Below are positions 20,590-32,120 of a DNA stretch of 64,000 nt, piece after piece. The DNA comes from Nemophila menziesii. Taxonomy: Eukaryota; Streptophyta; Magnoliopsida; Boraginales; Hydrophyllaceae. Each line of letters begins with the position of its first letter. The first letter of the stretch is position 1. A program made the translations under genes and the position numbers. The notes below the pieces were generated by a model. That model had not been told where the DNA came from and searched no databases. It saw nothing but the letters and a program-made list of their open reading frames with translations. The stretch lies in contig JARWIR010000047.1 in assembly GCA_029959085.1 (NCBI GenBank), positions 3,596,001 to 3,660,000 on the forward strand, in the 5' to 3' direction.

Positions 20590-21046
20590 CATGTTGTAGA
20601 TCTCCCTGCTTAAGAGTCAACTCCCTCCTCAGCCGCTTACGCCTAGTTGAAACACTAGGCAATTTTGCCTAGCGCCTTAGTCACCTTAGAATAGGCGCCT
20701 AGCCCGTCTAGGCGCCGATTAATGGCAAAAAATGGCCGCTTAGGCGCCGAATTAATGGCAAAACATGCTAGCATAGACGTTCTTGTAATTTTTCTTATTC
20801 TCGAGAATTCTTTAATTGATATTATAACTCAATATTTAGTATTTTTAAATTTATATATAGTGTTGTTAGATGAATTTTATGACTTAAATGGTTAAAATTG
20901 CTATAATTATTATATATATTACTAAATATACAAAATTACACATCGGGATTCAAAACCGTATAATTCCGCCTAGGCCCCGTATAATCCCTCCTAGGCGCTA
21001 GGCCCCGGTCGACCGCCTAGGCTGCGAAACCGAGATCTACAGCATA
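20590..21046. mobile_element. GC-rich foldback MITE with TIRs and 9-bp target duplication
   Basis: A 457-bp element. Left end CATGTTGTAGATCTC and right end GAGATCTACAGCATA are inverted repeats (13 of 15 match). It is flanked on both sides by ACATATAAA (20,581-20,589 and 21,047-21,055). The interior is rich in CCTAGGCG, GGCGCC and AGGCGCTAGG palindromes at both ends and AT-rich in the middle, giving strong foldback potential. There is no coding capacity. A 9-bp duplication suggests Mutator-like mobilisation; 8 bp (hAT) cannot be excluded. Confidence 0.75.
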
Positions 21047-21055
21047 ACATATAAA

Positions 21056-21845
21056 ACAAAAAATATTGACGATTCTCAAATCCTTAAGTGATATATGAAG
21101 AACATGAAAATTCTCTTTAACCACCGTATTTTACCTTTGATCCTACATTTTTTCAGATTTTATTTAAGAATCTTTTTAAAAAATCCACGAATATATGTGA
21201 CATTTTACAAAATGTATATAATTTTCTATTTTAACTAACATGAAATATGTCTAGAAGTACAGTAAAATTAGAAATTAAGAAGAAAAACCAAAAAAAATCA
21301 AAAGAGGACATCTTGTGTTTTCTCTAGTGAGTTTCCACCCAATTCCACATTAGAAAAAAAAAGAATAACATCCACAAAATTTCCCATAAAGTTACTATGA
21401 ATTAAAAAAAAAGTGAAACATAAGCAGTGACTTACCAATTTCTGATACTAACAACGTTAAAAAGTAACTACCTAAGTTTAAAATAATACCTACTTCGCAG
21501 ATTTACCAATTTTTTCCAAATCGTCAAGCTATTAAAAACAAACAACAAAAGCTATCATCCATGATCCATCACAATACAAAAGAAAAATGTAGACCTTACA
21601 GACTTGAATGGATTAGGAGAATCTTCACGTAATTCAAGAATATAAGTAGCTCTATTCACTTAAATACCCTTAAATCCTTTCAAATCTTCCATGTTGATTT
21701 CACGTTTAATTAGTGAGGAAAAAGACGAAAGCAAAAGAATAAAAAATGTACTAATACTCACTTGCTAGTAGAAGTGAGGAACTTGAGATATTCCTGAACA
21801 TAAGAGTTCTCCATGCGCGAGTTTTGCTGGCAACATGATAATGGA
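21056..21845. other. AT-rich spacer, nothing recognised
   Basis: Contains several A-rich runs and no evident open frames, termini or relatives elsewhere in the window. It ends where array C starts. Confidence 0.45.
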
Positions 21846-22795
21846 TTGAGGGTTAAGGTTAAGGTTTAGTTTAAGGTTAAGTTTAATGGTAAGGTTACGG
21901 TTAAGGTTAACGTTAAGGTTAATGTTAGTTTACGGTTTAAAAGATAAAGTTTTAAGGTAAAGTTTAAGGTTAAGTGTTTAGGTTAAGGTCATGGTTAAAG
22001 TTAAGGTTTAAGCTTTAAGGCTCAAGGTTAAGGTTATTTTTAAGGTTAAGGTTAAACTTAAGATAAAGGTGAAGATAAAGGTTAAAGTTAAGGTTTTAGG
22101 ATTAACTTTTAGGGTTAAAGGGTTAAGGTTAAAGGTTTAAGGGTTAAATTTTAAAGTTAAGGTTAAGGTGAAGATGAAGATTATGGTTTAAGGTTTAATG
22201 TTTAAGATGTATGGTTTAAGGATAAATGTTTAGGCGTTAAGATTAAATTTAAGTTAACAATAAAGATGAAGATTAGGGTTTAAAGTTTAAGGTGTAAGAT
22301 TTAAGGTTAAAGTTAAGGTTAAGGTTTAAGATTTAAGGTTCAAGGTTCAAGGTTAAGGTTAAGTTTCAACATCAAGGTTAAGGTTATACTTAAGGTTGAG
22401 TTTAAAGTTAGATAAAGGTGAAGGTAAAGGTAAAAGTTAAGGTTTTAAGTTTTAGGTTTAAGGTTTACGGTTTAAGAGTTAAGGCTAAAGGTTTAAGGGT
22501 TAAGGTTTAAGTTTGAAGTCACGGTTAAGGTGAAGATGAAGATGAAGATTAAGGTTTAAGGTTTAATGTTTAAGATGTAAGGTTTAAAGATATATGTTTT
22601 GGCGTTAAGATTAAATTTAAGGTTAAGATGAAGATGAAGATTAGGTTTTAAGGTTTAAGGTTTAAGGTTTAAGGTGTAAGGTTAACATTAACGTTTAGGT
22701 TTAGGTTAAGGTTAATGTTAAAATTATGGTCAAGGTTAGGGTTAAGGTTAAAGAAATAATAGTTAAGAAGTTGAGGTTATAGGGGTTAAGGTTCA
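21846..22795 (+). repeat. Degenerate hexamer/heptamer array C
   Basis: Same family and same strand polarity as arrays A and B, but GGTTTAA heptamers and GAAGATGAAGAT variants are commoner and GGCTAA is nearly absent. From 22,411 onward it belongs to the first copy of the 832-bp tandem duplication. Confidence 0.9.
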
Positions 22796-23242
22796 TTTTA
22801 ATCTTATTCAACATTTGGTCCCTTAATCCTAAAAAATATATTATCAATTCATGTCATGAATCAATATAGTAAGTAAATTATACAGGGAAGGCCCAAGGCC
22901 GGTCCTGAGGGTAGGTTGAAGAGACGACCGCTTTGGGCCTCCGATTTTTGATGTTTTTAGGGGTCTTTAACTTCTAATATTTTTGCATAAAGGGGTCTCA
23001 TTTTGCAAATTAGACCCCTCGAGGGAAACATTGTTCAATCTTTTCTATTCATTTTTTTATTTTTTTAATTACTATCTTTGTATATAGTTATAATTTAAAC
23101 TAATGCATGTAAAGGAAATATACCATTTACGTTAAAAGGTTTACCAAAAGGTGATAAGACTTTATTTATCTGTGGTGATTAAGATATTCTACTAATTAAG
23201 TTTTCATGTCACAAAAAAAAATTACTTAAAAAATTATTATTA
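22411..23242 (+). repeat. 832-bp tandem duplication, first copy
   Basis: From GATAAAGGTGAAGG through array C, a TCCCTTAATCC spacer and a hAT-end-like sequence to AAAATTATTATTA. The second copy starts at 23,243 with the same GATAAAGGTGAAGG. The junction shares only TA with the two outer flanks. Confidence 0.9.
22883..22945 (+). mobile_element. hAT-like terminal sequence, copy 1
   Basis: CAGGGAAGGCCCAAGGCCGG, then TCCTGAGGG, AGACGACCGC and TTTGGGCCT. A CAGGG start with GGCC/GGCCGG palindromes is a common end of plant hAT elements. Only this end is visible; the following GGGGTCT and AGACCCCTCGAGGG stretches may be internal. Identity is from memory of such ends. Confidence 0.35.
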
Positions 23243-24093
23243 GATAAAGGTGAAGGTAAAGGTAAAAGTTAAGGTTTTAGGTTTTAGGTTTAAGGTTTAA
23301 GGTTTAAGGTTTACGATTTAAGAGTTAAGGCTAAAGGTTTAAGGGTTAAGGTTTAAGTTTGAAGTCACGGTTAAGGTGAAGATGAAGATGAAGATTAAGG
23401 TTTAAGGTTTAATGTTTATGATGTAAGGTTTAAAGATATATGTTTAGGCGTTAAGATTAAATTAAAGGTTAAGATGAAGATGAAGATTAGGGTTTAAGGT
23501 TTAAGGTTTAAGGTGTAAGGTTAAAGTTAAGGTTAACATTAACGTTTAGGTTTAGGTTAAGGTTAAGGTTAAATTTAAGGTCAAGGTTAGGGTTAAGGTT
23601 AAAGAAATAATAGTTAAGAAGTTGAGGTTATGGGGGTTAAGGTTCATTTTAATCCTATTCAACATTTGGTCCCTTAATCCTAAAAAATATATTATCAATT
23701 CAAGTCATGAATCAATATAGTAAGTAAATTATACAGGGAAGGCCCAAGGCCGGTCCTGAGGGTAGGTTGAAGAGACGACCGCTTTGGGTCTACGATTTTT
23801 GATGTTTTTAGGGGTCTTCAACTTCTAATATTTTTAAATTAAGGGGTCTCATTTTGCAAATTAGACCCCTCGAGGGAAACATTGCTCAATCTTTTCTATT
23901 CATTTTTTTATTTTTTTAATTACTATCTTTGTATATAGTTATAATTTAAACTAATGCATGTAAAGGAAATATACCATTTACGTTAAAAGGTTTACCAAAA
24001 GGTGATAAGGCTTTATTTATCTGTGGTGATTAAGATATTCTACTAATTAAGTTTTCATGTCACAAAAAAAAATTACTTAAAAAATTATTATTA
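23243..24093 (+). repeat. 832-bp tandem duplication, second copy (with array D 23,243-23,645)
   Basis: Repeats 22,411-23,242 with an extra GGTTTAA unit or two and scattered substitutions. It includes a second hAT-like end at 23,734 and finishes with TTATTATTA before CGTACC. Array D (23,243-23,645) is thus a copy of the end of array C rather than an independent array. Confidence 0.9.
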
Positions 24094-24279
24094 CGTACCA
24101 TTGTCATTATCATAATGTTCATGTCTCAAATGAGTCCTATATTATGCAAAATAACATCCCGTAAAATTTCAACATCAGTTATTTCACATATTATAAGACT
24201 TATAATGCAATTAACCTAAAAACTAATGTAAGCAATTTATATGTTTATTAGTATAAGGACCAGTTCAATCATTTTTGTG

Positions 24280-24390
24280 GTGCAATTATTTTGAAATGAT
24301 ATAGGGACCTATAGTGCAGTTAATCAGAAATGATATAGGTACCTATATTGAAATTAATCTGACATGTTATAGGGACCTATAGTGCAATTA
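24280..24390 (+). repeat. ATATAGGGACC minisatellite monomers, right copy
   Basis: Three monomers matching the last three of 14,960-15,090; the first is missing. Confidence 0.7.
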
Positions 24391-24839
24391 TTATTTTATC
24401 CACAACGAAGAAAAGAAAATCCAAAAATGCATTATAGCTGAAATGTGTGTCAAATTTTGCTGATTCTTGTTTACTTTAGGTGATTAACTAAAATCAAACT
24501 AATTGCCTTTTAATATAAATTCATCACTTAAATAGTTAAAATAAGAACCCATCTAAAGCATCATAATCCAATTGCAACAACATAAACAAACATTTTAAAC
24601 ATTATTGCACAGTAGATTACTAAAAAACACAAACAATGTTCCACCCTAACAAATCTAAAAACCACAATTTGACCCAAATCTATTTTTTTCTTCCATTAAA
24701 ACCCTTATAATGTATCTAATTTTGCAAAAGGAAACATTCCAACTCTTTCACAACTTTATTCCGAGCAAACCAAAACCATAAACATATATGAAAAGGAAAA
24801 GATGAGAAAGGTTTCAAAATTTAAAGAGAGAGAATGGAC

Positions 24840-25190
24840 AAGTTTGGTGGTGGAGGTTGTGTGCAGTGGTGGTGGCTCGCCGGTGGTGGTGTCCCTCCAG
24901 TGGTGGTGGTGCTGGAATTCAATACACCAAAACTCAAAAACCAAAATAGTAATTAGTTTTAATTTTGTAAATTAAATAAAATTAATATTTAAGATAAGAT
25001 TGTACCTTGGCTCGGATTATGGTGGTTGTCGCCGCGCCGTAGATGTGGCTCCGGTGTTGGTGGCTCGCTGGATGAGTTTTTTGAAAGGCTCTTTTTTTTG
25101 GCTCCTGTGATGGAGGGGGGGTTTTTGGCTCTTTGATGATGGGGTGGGCGTTTTTAAAGAATAAAACAAATGTCCTCATCAAATAATTTT
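24840..25190 (-). pseudogene. Proline/histidine-rich exon-like relics, right copy
   Basis: Counterpart of 15,540-15,889. It begins with the same MENYLMRTFVLFFKNAHP frame but shifts at the T-run near 25,090 and reads a different, His/Ser-rich tail. The other long minus frame here (24,756-24,944) is made by GGTGGT triplet runs. Noncoding relic. Confidence 0.35.
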
Positions 25191-25399
25191 CCATTAAATT
25201 AGACGCTCTATATTTACCGCCAATATAAGTTTTAGAAATTAAAAAAAAAAATCAAAAATTATTTTTTCGTTTTTATTTATAAACATGATAATAAATTGTT
25301 ATCGTCATCACTATCGATATATACTACTCGTTAGTCTAGTATCAAACAACATTTCATCATGTTTTTTGTCACCGGCTTCAATCAAGTTATCAGGTACAA

Positions 25400-26050
25400 G
25401 GTTAAACATGGAAAATCAATCTCTATCCTTTGACTTGTAGTCAGCTGTAATAACGGGTATTCCGAATCCAAGTTGTTATCAACTAAAGGAATTGTGATCA
25501 GCTTTAGACTAGTGGAAATCGATTATTCACCCCATAATTCGGGACTCCATCCGTGTTTATCATTCACCTCACATACAACTTTCCACTCTTTTTGTGTTTT
25601 ACTTGCATAAATTACATCGATATAAGACATCTTTTTTGTTCGAGTTGCTAAAATGAAGGGTTCCTCACTCTAGAAGAAAGAGTTTGTGCTGATCATTGTT
25701 GCCCAGTTTTTCGATTTTCTCTTTTTCATTTTTTCGTCGGTGATATTCCATTTAAACTTGAACAACACAATTGAACACCCACGAATGAATTCCACCTTTA
25801 CAATTTTACTTAACTCACCAGAAAAAGGTTTCACCACCTGTGATAGTACAAAATGACTAGTTAATAAACATATTATTACCAACTACCAAGAATAGAGATA
25901 GGGACAACTTTTTACCTGTGATGGTACAAACTCCATAATCCTAGGTGACTCTCTTTTCTCCTTTGTCACGCGTAACCCATTTGATCCCGGTGACAACACA
26001 AGAATCATAGCTATATACAGGCCCACTAGACATGTTGGACAAGGAAACCA
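25400..26050 (-). pseudogene. CACTA transposase (TNP2-type, DUF4216-like) relic, right copy
   Basis: Same landmarks as the left copy. SNMSSGPVYSYDSCVVTG is at ~26,035-25,980, then RDKGEKRVT and an in-frame TAG. GELSKIVKVEF and GCSIVLFKFKW lie at ~25,815-25,740, followed by EEPFILATRTKKM and VCEVNDKHGWSPELWG at ~25,680-25,535. A GTAAAAAG/ATCACAG pair between the first two pieces could be an intron, but the joined frame is not open. Shared stops show it was already dead when the segment was duplicated. Confidence 0.7.
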
Positions 26051-26803
26051 ATTCAGCAAGATAACTACCATTTAAAAAATAAGTTTTTGGACTACCTTAA
26101 TTGTAGTCTGAATGGTTTTCCTTCTAAGTGATCATAAACTTCAACTATCGTTGAAAGATCTTCCTGTATTTCCTCCATCTCATTAAATCTTTCATCCTAG
26201 AATTTTCTACGAGTTGATTCATAAATATTGTTGATATTCTTCTTCTGATGCACGTAATATCATTTTCATATTGTCGAGAGTAAGTCCCATTTCCTTTATT
26301 CTACTATTACATTTCAAGCACAACACAAACATGAAAGTAAAAATCATCAATATGGTAGTCCGTGAATATCTTATATTAAATTTTTCATAAATAATTAACG
26401 TTTGCTTTGTTAAATATTTGAAGCATTGCTTCCTTTTTTTATCAAGTTCACTTTCTTTCTATGAGTAAAAGAAAAATGTGCTTAAAGTGCAAAATTTATA
26501 ATAGACAGAGACATGAACAAAAGTGTTATCATATTTTTGGGTTTTTTATGAAATTGTTTTAGTATATGATTCACAATCCTAATATTATTATCACGATATC
26601 TAAAATGTTATTTTGGGAGAGACAAGCTATCCCACCCGATAGTATCATTCTACTGAATGGACACAATGGTCTAAATGACCTAGAGTCTATACTCTTGATC
26701 ACGTTTATAAAACCGACAATTTTTTATCAAATACTTCCTTTGAGGTATGATCAGTGAATTTGTTAACAATTTCGATGAATTTATAGTAATTTTCTCCAAA
26801 ACA

Positions 26804-28920
26804 CGTCCCACTTAAAAAATATCGGTTTTTGGATCATTGGTCATCAAACTAGTAAAGATATAGAGTAAATACACTATTTACCCTTATACTATTACTCATT
26901 TAACATATTACCCCATGTTTTCTAAAACTTGTCCATTCATCCATGTACAAAATGTTCAAGCTAAATTACCCATATTAACGGATTTTGCCCAATTTTTTTG
27001 TTAAGTTATTATTAAATTATTTTTAATCAGTCTTAATTAATTTATATATTATTATTTTGACCCATAAGTTTAACAAATTTAAAATTGATCTTCCAATTTA
27101 GCGAAAAATATTTAAATATGTCAAATTAATAAAAATAAATTAATTAATAAATAACCGCCATTCCCTTCGCACCCCTCCATTTTATAGCCAACCACTAAAA
27201 AAGTAAGTTTAAAACATTTTCGTCCAAAGTTTGATGATCATGTTATCAAGAACAAATACAAGAATCTTACTAACATCATATTATCGAGAAAAGCTTCTAC
27301 TCAATTGTACAAAACATGATCGTTTTAAGTTAAGTTTCATAAGTAACCAATATGTGACTTACCTTACTAAGAATAATGAATTTCATATTTTCAAAAGGTT
27401 CCATAAGACAGTTCTTTTTTCTATTATTCTTCTTTTGTGATGGATTTTATAGTTAGTGGGTTCATTCTTGAAGCAATTAGTAATCCAATTTTACTTGTTG
27501 TTGTCATTGTTAGTTTTGTCATTGTTACAGTTGTATTTACTTGTAATACCTGATATGGAAAATAAGTTATCACTAGTCTCATTACTTTGATTAAAGAGAT
27601 GCAACAGAGTTAGAATCCATGCTTCATTATAATAATTTTAGATCCATGAAACCATAATCTAAAGGCATCAAAAAACCCAAATTAAGCATCTATACAATAA
27701 TTGGAGAATACATCAATGTTCAAACTACTCCATCTTTTAATTTATAACAACCATGTATTCATAGAATAGAAAGTATGATCAAACTTGATTCTATTAACCC
27801 TAAATTAAATTCAAACACATATGTTTCTTATGTCCCAAAAATCAAATCTTTGAGAGTAAAAACAATTCTATTAGGAAAAGGAGGATTTGATGAATTATTT
27901 GGGGGTTATTTGTATAGTCGTAAAACTTTGAACATTGAGGAGTTTCACGAAGAAACATATAGAAATATATTACAAATTTAGAATTCGAAGATATACAAGT
28001 ACTATCTAGTGAAGTATAACTTGATTTGGCCCTATAAATTCAAAACCATCTTTTGAAATATTGGTTTTTATTAGAAATTGGTTAATTTAGACAATCTGTT
28101 GTACTATGCATATGGAGAAAATCATCTTGTTTGGTTTTCTTCAGTTGTACATGCTCCACCCGGACCAACAAATTGTAAGCTTTATCAACCAGTATTTGAA
28201 GACAGATTTAGTTTTTAAGAATATTTTGAGGTTTTATGTTTTACATAATTTTTAATATTTTTTAATTCAATTATTTTGTATCATTAATGAATGTTTTGGG
28301 TAATGATAATAGTGATGATGGTGATAATAATAGTGGTGGATGTGTGTGAAGAAGGTGGACCGAAGATAGGTGGGAGGAGGTTGCAAAATAAATCTATGTA
28401 GGCTAGGATGTTTATGAAAAACCAAATCGATGGGTTAATCTGATTCGTTCGAACTTGTGGGTAAAAATAATAATTTCAAATTATCTAAATTAATTAAGTA
28501 TAAATTAATAATAAGTTAACAGATTTTTTAGATTGAACCCGCCTAAAGGCAGTAAACTGGCACAAGGGTCACACTTTAAAAAGTAGGGGGTAATCTATAA
28601 AAAGGGTCATAGTAGAAAATATTGTAAGTGTATTTACTACAAGATTTATAAAACTAAAGGTTTTTAAGCGTCCTTGTCGAGCACAATGAAACTTCGCCAT
28701 AAAAAACTCATAATATGACCAACTTATATATATATATATATATATATATATAAGAAGTAAACTATAAATATTTACAAATTTATAAAATGTTTCCACCATA
28801 TTATCGAAAATGGTACAAAATATATCATTTCATCGCTCTTATAAGCTTCCTTGTTTGAGGGTATTTTATCACAAATTTACTTTTGACTTGAGTATTAGAG
28901 TGCCAACAAAAGTATCTTCT
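26804..28920. repeat. Older copy of modules in the 5.83-kb units (33.6-35.7 and 39.5-41.6 kb)
   Basis: Collinear with 33,630-35,700 and 39,500-41,630 (AAACATGATCG...TTTAAGTTAAGTTTCAT, AATGAATGTTTTGGGTAATGA, GGTTTTTAAGCGTCCT). More diverged from them than they are from each other. Contains a short peptide frame at 27,440 and an AT microsatellite at 28,724-28,752. The frame at 27,775-27,981 (MIKLDSINPKLNSNTYVSYV start) is interrupted in both other copies. Confidence 0.75.
27440..27553 (+). CDS. Short hydrophobic peptide frame, copy 1 (37 aa)
   Basis: The frame begins MDFIVSGFILEAISNPILL, continues with a Val/Ile-rich hydrophobic stretch of about 17 residues (a possible membrane helix) and ends FTCNT. 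The stop is TGA where the two related copies (34,267 and 40,148) have TGC for Cys. The frame is open in all three diverged copies, which is suggestive but, for a T/G-rich sequence of this length, may be chance. No recognised family, no clear promoter. Confidence 0.15.
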   Translation: MDFIVSGFILEAISNPILLVVVIVSFVIVTVVFTCNT

Positions 28921-29780
28921 TAAACACACATTATACTCATACCTACATCGCGACAACATTAAGTCTATAAATCTAAGAACACTCCAAGAACACAACATGT
29001 ATTGAAAGAGTAATCGAACAATAAAAAAATAGTTGTAGATTAAACCCTCATAAGTCAAGATCTTTCTTGACCTAACCAAACTCTAAGCTAAAACTCCAAA
29101 AAGTTATTGACAAACAATAATAGAAATCAACCTAAGAAACAAATGAATTGACAAAATAACCAAGATAAAAACATTCAAGTACACCTATTACCCCAAACAA
29201 AGACGACACACAAGAAGAAGCAACGAGAACCATAATTCCATTAGAACTCTTGACTTGAAAGTCGAACAACAGAATTTACGTTAAATAAAGGTATCACCAG
29301 AATGCAAAAGAAAGACTAACAAGATTCAATTTCATTCAGAGTCTAAAACCATATAAGAAACCTAACAGTCACTTTGAGTAAATTACCTAAATACCGAGTG
29401 AATCTCTGTATACCAATGTTACATTACAAGACAAGAGATTTGAAATATAAGGTAAAGGAGATCCTAAGTTTAAGGAACATAAATTGCTCTGGAGATTACT
29501 GTGTTGTCCATCTCATTTCTTGTAACCAAGCCACAAAAAACACGCTCAACAGAAAATGGAAAAAACAACAAAGTTTGAGAGTAGTCCTTCACCACGAGTA
29601 GCTTATCTCACACTACTGACACCACCACTAACAAGAGCATATATGAACCAAGATAACCACCACCAAACTTTGACATTCACGAGTATCAAGCATCTAAAGC
29701 ACCACCAGATATGAATTTCCACTAACGTCGTTAACTATCAATGCCACCACCACCGCAATTAACGAAACCAACCATAAGGA
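28921..29780. other. ~860-bp unique stretch between ATCTTCT direct repeats
   Basis: No relative elsewhere in the window, although both sides belong to repeated modules. ATCTTCT occurs at 28,914-28,920 and again at 29,781-29,787. Higher GC than the surroundings, with CCACCAC runs near 29,620-29,760. Short frames on both strands, none recognised. In the 10-12 kb copy the same position holds the NudC exon and minisatellite instead, so this is a replaced segment and not a simple insertion. Confidence 0.4.
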
Positions 29781-30590
29781 ATCTTCTTTGAACCACCTTT
29801 TCCTCCTACCTAGAAAAAGAGATCCACAGTAATAGGTGGTGGTAGCTTCAATTTGGGTAGGGAGGGGAGGTTCATATTTAGAGTGTTTGTTTTCAAAGGT
29901 TTGTTAGTGGTGTTATGGATGCTACAAATTTGAAGAAAAATAGGTTAAATACAAATCAGTTATGCACATTTTTTACTAATCAAATGTTTCTGGTACGAAT
30001 GAAATAAAAATATGAGATGCAGACCATATAATAATAGGTCCAAAATTATCTTAATATTACTCTAAATTATTTGGGTTAAACCATTTGTTGCAAAGATTTT
30101 TTTGATCTTTATTAAATCAAGAAGAATCATCTTATAGTTTGAAGCAAAGGTAAGCCTCCAATAATAGATTGTAAAGTATATCAGTTTTTGGTTCTTAACG
30201 AATGTTCGTTATTTTATATCACGAAATTATATAGGCGTATTATATTACCTTATTTGTTGATTCTAATGTCTTTGATTACATAACTATAAAACATGTAAAA
30301 ATGGATAATTATTTCAAAGTCTAAGTATGCTATGTCATGACTCCATTATTAGGGGTGTTTTAGGAATTTTTTTAGTTAGGTTTTTCCCTTTCAAAAAACC
30401 TGATAAGGGGAATTCCCTATATAGTCCATGAGCTATATACCTATAACCACTTTCTTATTAAAATTACATCCACATGCCAAGATGTATTTTGAAATGGGGT
30501 AAGACTTCTATCCTATATTGGATTATCCAATATTAAAATCACATCAATTAATTATAATATCAAACTGCATGTCATTAGATTAATTAGGTA
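29781..30590 (+). repeat. Block related to 11,935-12,740
   Basis: Collinear with the 11.9-12.7 kb block, from GAACCACC to TTAGATTAATTAGG. It ends at the left edge of the 5.83-kb tandem units. Confidence 0.75.
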
Positions 30591-31900
30591 AATATTTTTG
30601 CAAGTTAAAAACACAAGATATGTGTCATATTATGATTTGTATTAGACCATCCAATATTGGAAGGAATAGTTTACCCTTGAACTACTAAAAGATGTAATTC
30701 CCCAAATGGTCATGAGTTATACAATTATTACAGGTTTGCTCCTCAAAATTGTTTGCTACAGGGTATTTAACTTTGAAAAAGGGGCAGAGTCAGGATATTT
30801 TCTTTGTGGATGGGAGGGATAATTAATGCTCTCGAACAATTTATATTTAAGGGGGAGTAGAACTCACAATTTTATTATTTTTGTTATGGCCTTGATATCT
30901 TTTCTTATGGTTGCATAATTCTATTATATATTTCGCATAAAGTGTAAATCTTGATTACTAAATTTTTAGGTAACTTATAATTATTTATTAAATGTTTATT
31001 TATAAGAATGTATGGTTATATCAGTAAGAATCACACTATGAATATTTACGAATATATGCATTGCAATGATCATGTCCCTATTACCATTGATAGGTAGACT
31101 AACATGTTTCCACTACTTTATCGTAAATGTTATGAAATGTACCATTTTATCAGTCTTATAGGTCCTATTGTTTGAGTGCCTTTTAAATAAATTTATTCTA
31201 ACTTTAGTATTAGACGGCCAACGAAAGCATCCTCTATGTGGTTTTAAACATTTACTATTTGTGCATGATACTACTATCTCGAGAAGGCATGAAAGATTTC
31301 AAAAACTTGTATGTGCTTATGGATGATGGTTTTTGCTCTACCACCAATCCAAACATGTAAACATAAGTGTATAACTCGTGTCTCGCCCTTATTGAAAATG
31401 TGATTTAGCAATCGAGGTAATAAGACAACATTAGTAATCATTAATGACATATGTACTTTGAAGCATGTTCTAATAATGTAGTGAGTTTATCAATTTGAAA
31501 AACCATTGAATTTTAAAATTAAAGTGTTTAAATTATTTCAAGCACTAGTAATTTACTAAAATTTTCAAATTCTTCACATACCTATTAATAGTTTATTATA
31601 GATAATAAACAAATTAAGGAAATAAAGGATTCAAAATCTTAATAACCAAAGGTAAAAAAACAACTAAATCACATTTCACTAGTATCACATATTTTTTAAA
31701 GATACATTAATACAAATAATAGAAACGAGTAGCACCTTATCGTATAAAGAATAAAGAATAAACCAAAATTAACCATATATTATATGTTAATTTTAAAAAA
31801 AAGAATAACTTGAAATTTATTCAATTAACCAAAAGGTAAAAAAATAAATTATTTATGGGATATCGTAATCTAAATCAGTAAATATTATATAGTCTTTGAA

Positions 31901-32120
31901 ACATAATATAAAGCCGCTACCCCTCCCTTCCTAATATCGAACACTAGCCCCTACCCTTTATCATCTATACTTAACACATTACACAAAATTTTCTATGTAG
32001 TATCATCATTTTGTATTGATTAATCTAATGTGCCCCCTTCTTAAATTTGCTTCTTTTTTCCTTCCTTCTTCGATCTTCTCATCTTTAAGTATCTTTCGTT
32101 GAATATTCCATTTCAATTGA
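31901..32120 (+). promoter_or_regulatory. Promoter-like module, copy 2
   Basis: AATATAAAGCCGC at ~31,905 and a CT-rich leader at ~32,050, matching 7,690-7,990. Both core features survive in all three copies, but nothing coding follows. Confidence 0.22.

Larger units (their letters stand above)
24129..26803. repeat. 2.68-kb segment, right copy (partner 14,802-17,478)
   Basis: Collinear with 14,802-17,478. Its left boundary adjoins sequence that follows the 832-bp duplication. Its right boundary runs on seamlessly into a module also present at ~33,610 and ~39,500, so this copy has the ancestral right flank and the left copy has the ancestral left flank (the CACTA 3' half). Confidence 0.9.

Noticed and set aside
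24756..24944. His/Thr/Pro-rich minus frame
   Set aside because: Produced by GGTGGT runs; frame not conserved in the partner copy at 15.5 kb.
28569..28799. Tyr-Ile repeat frame
   Set aside because: Translation of the AT microsatellite at 28,724-28,752.
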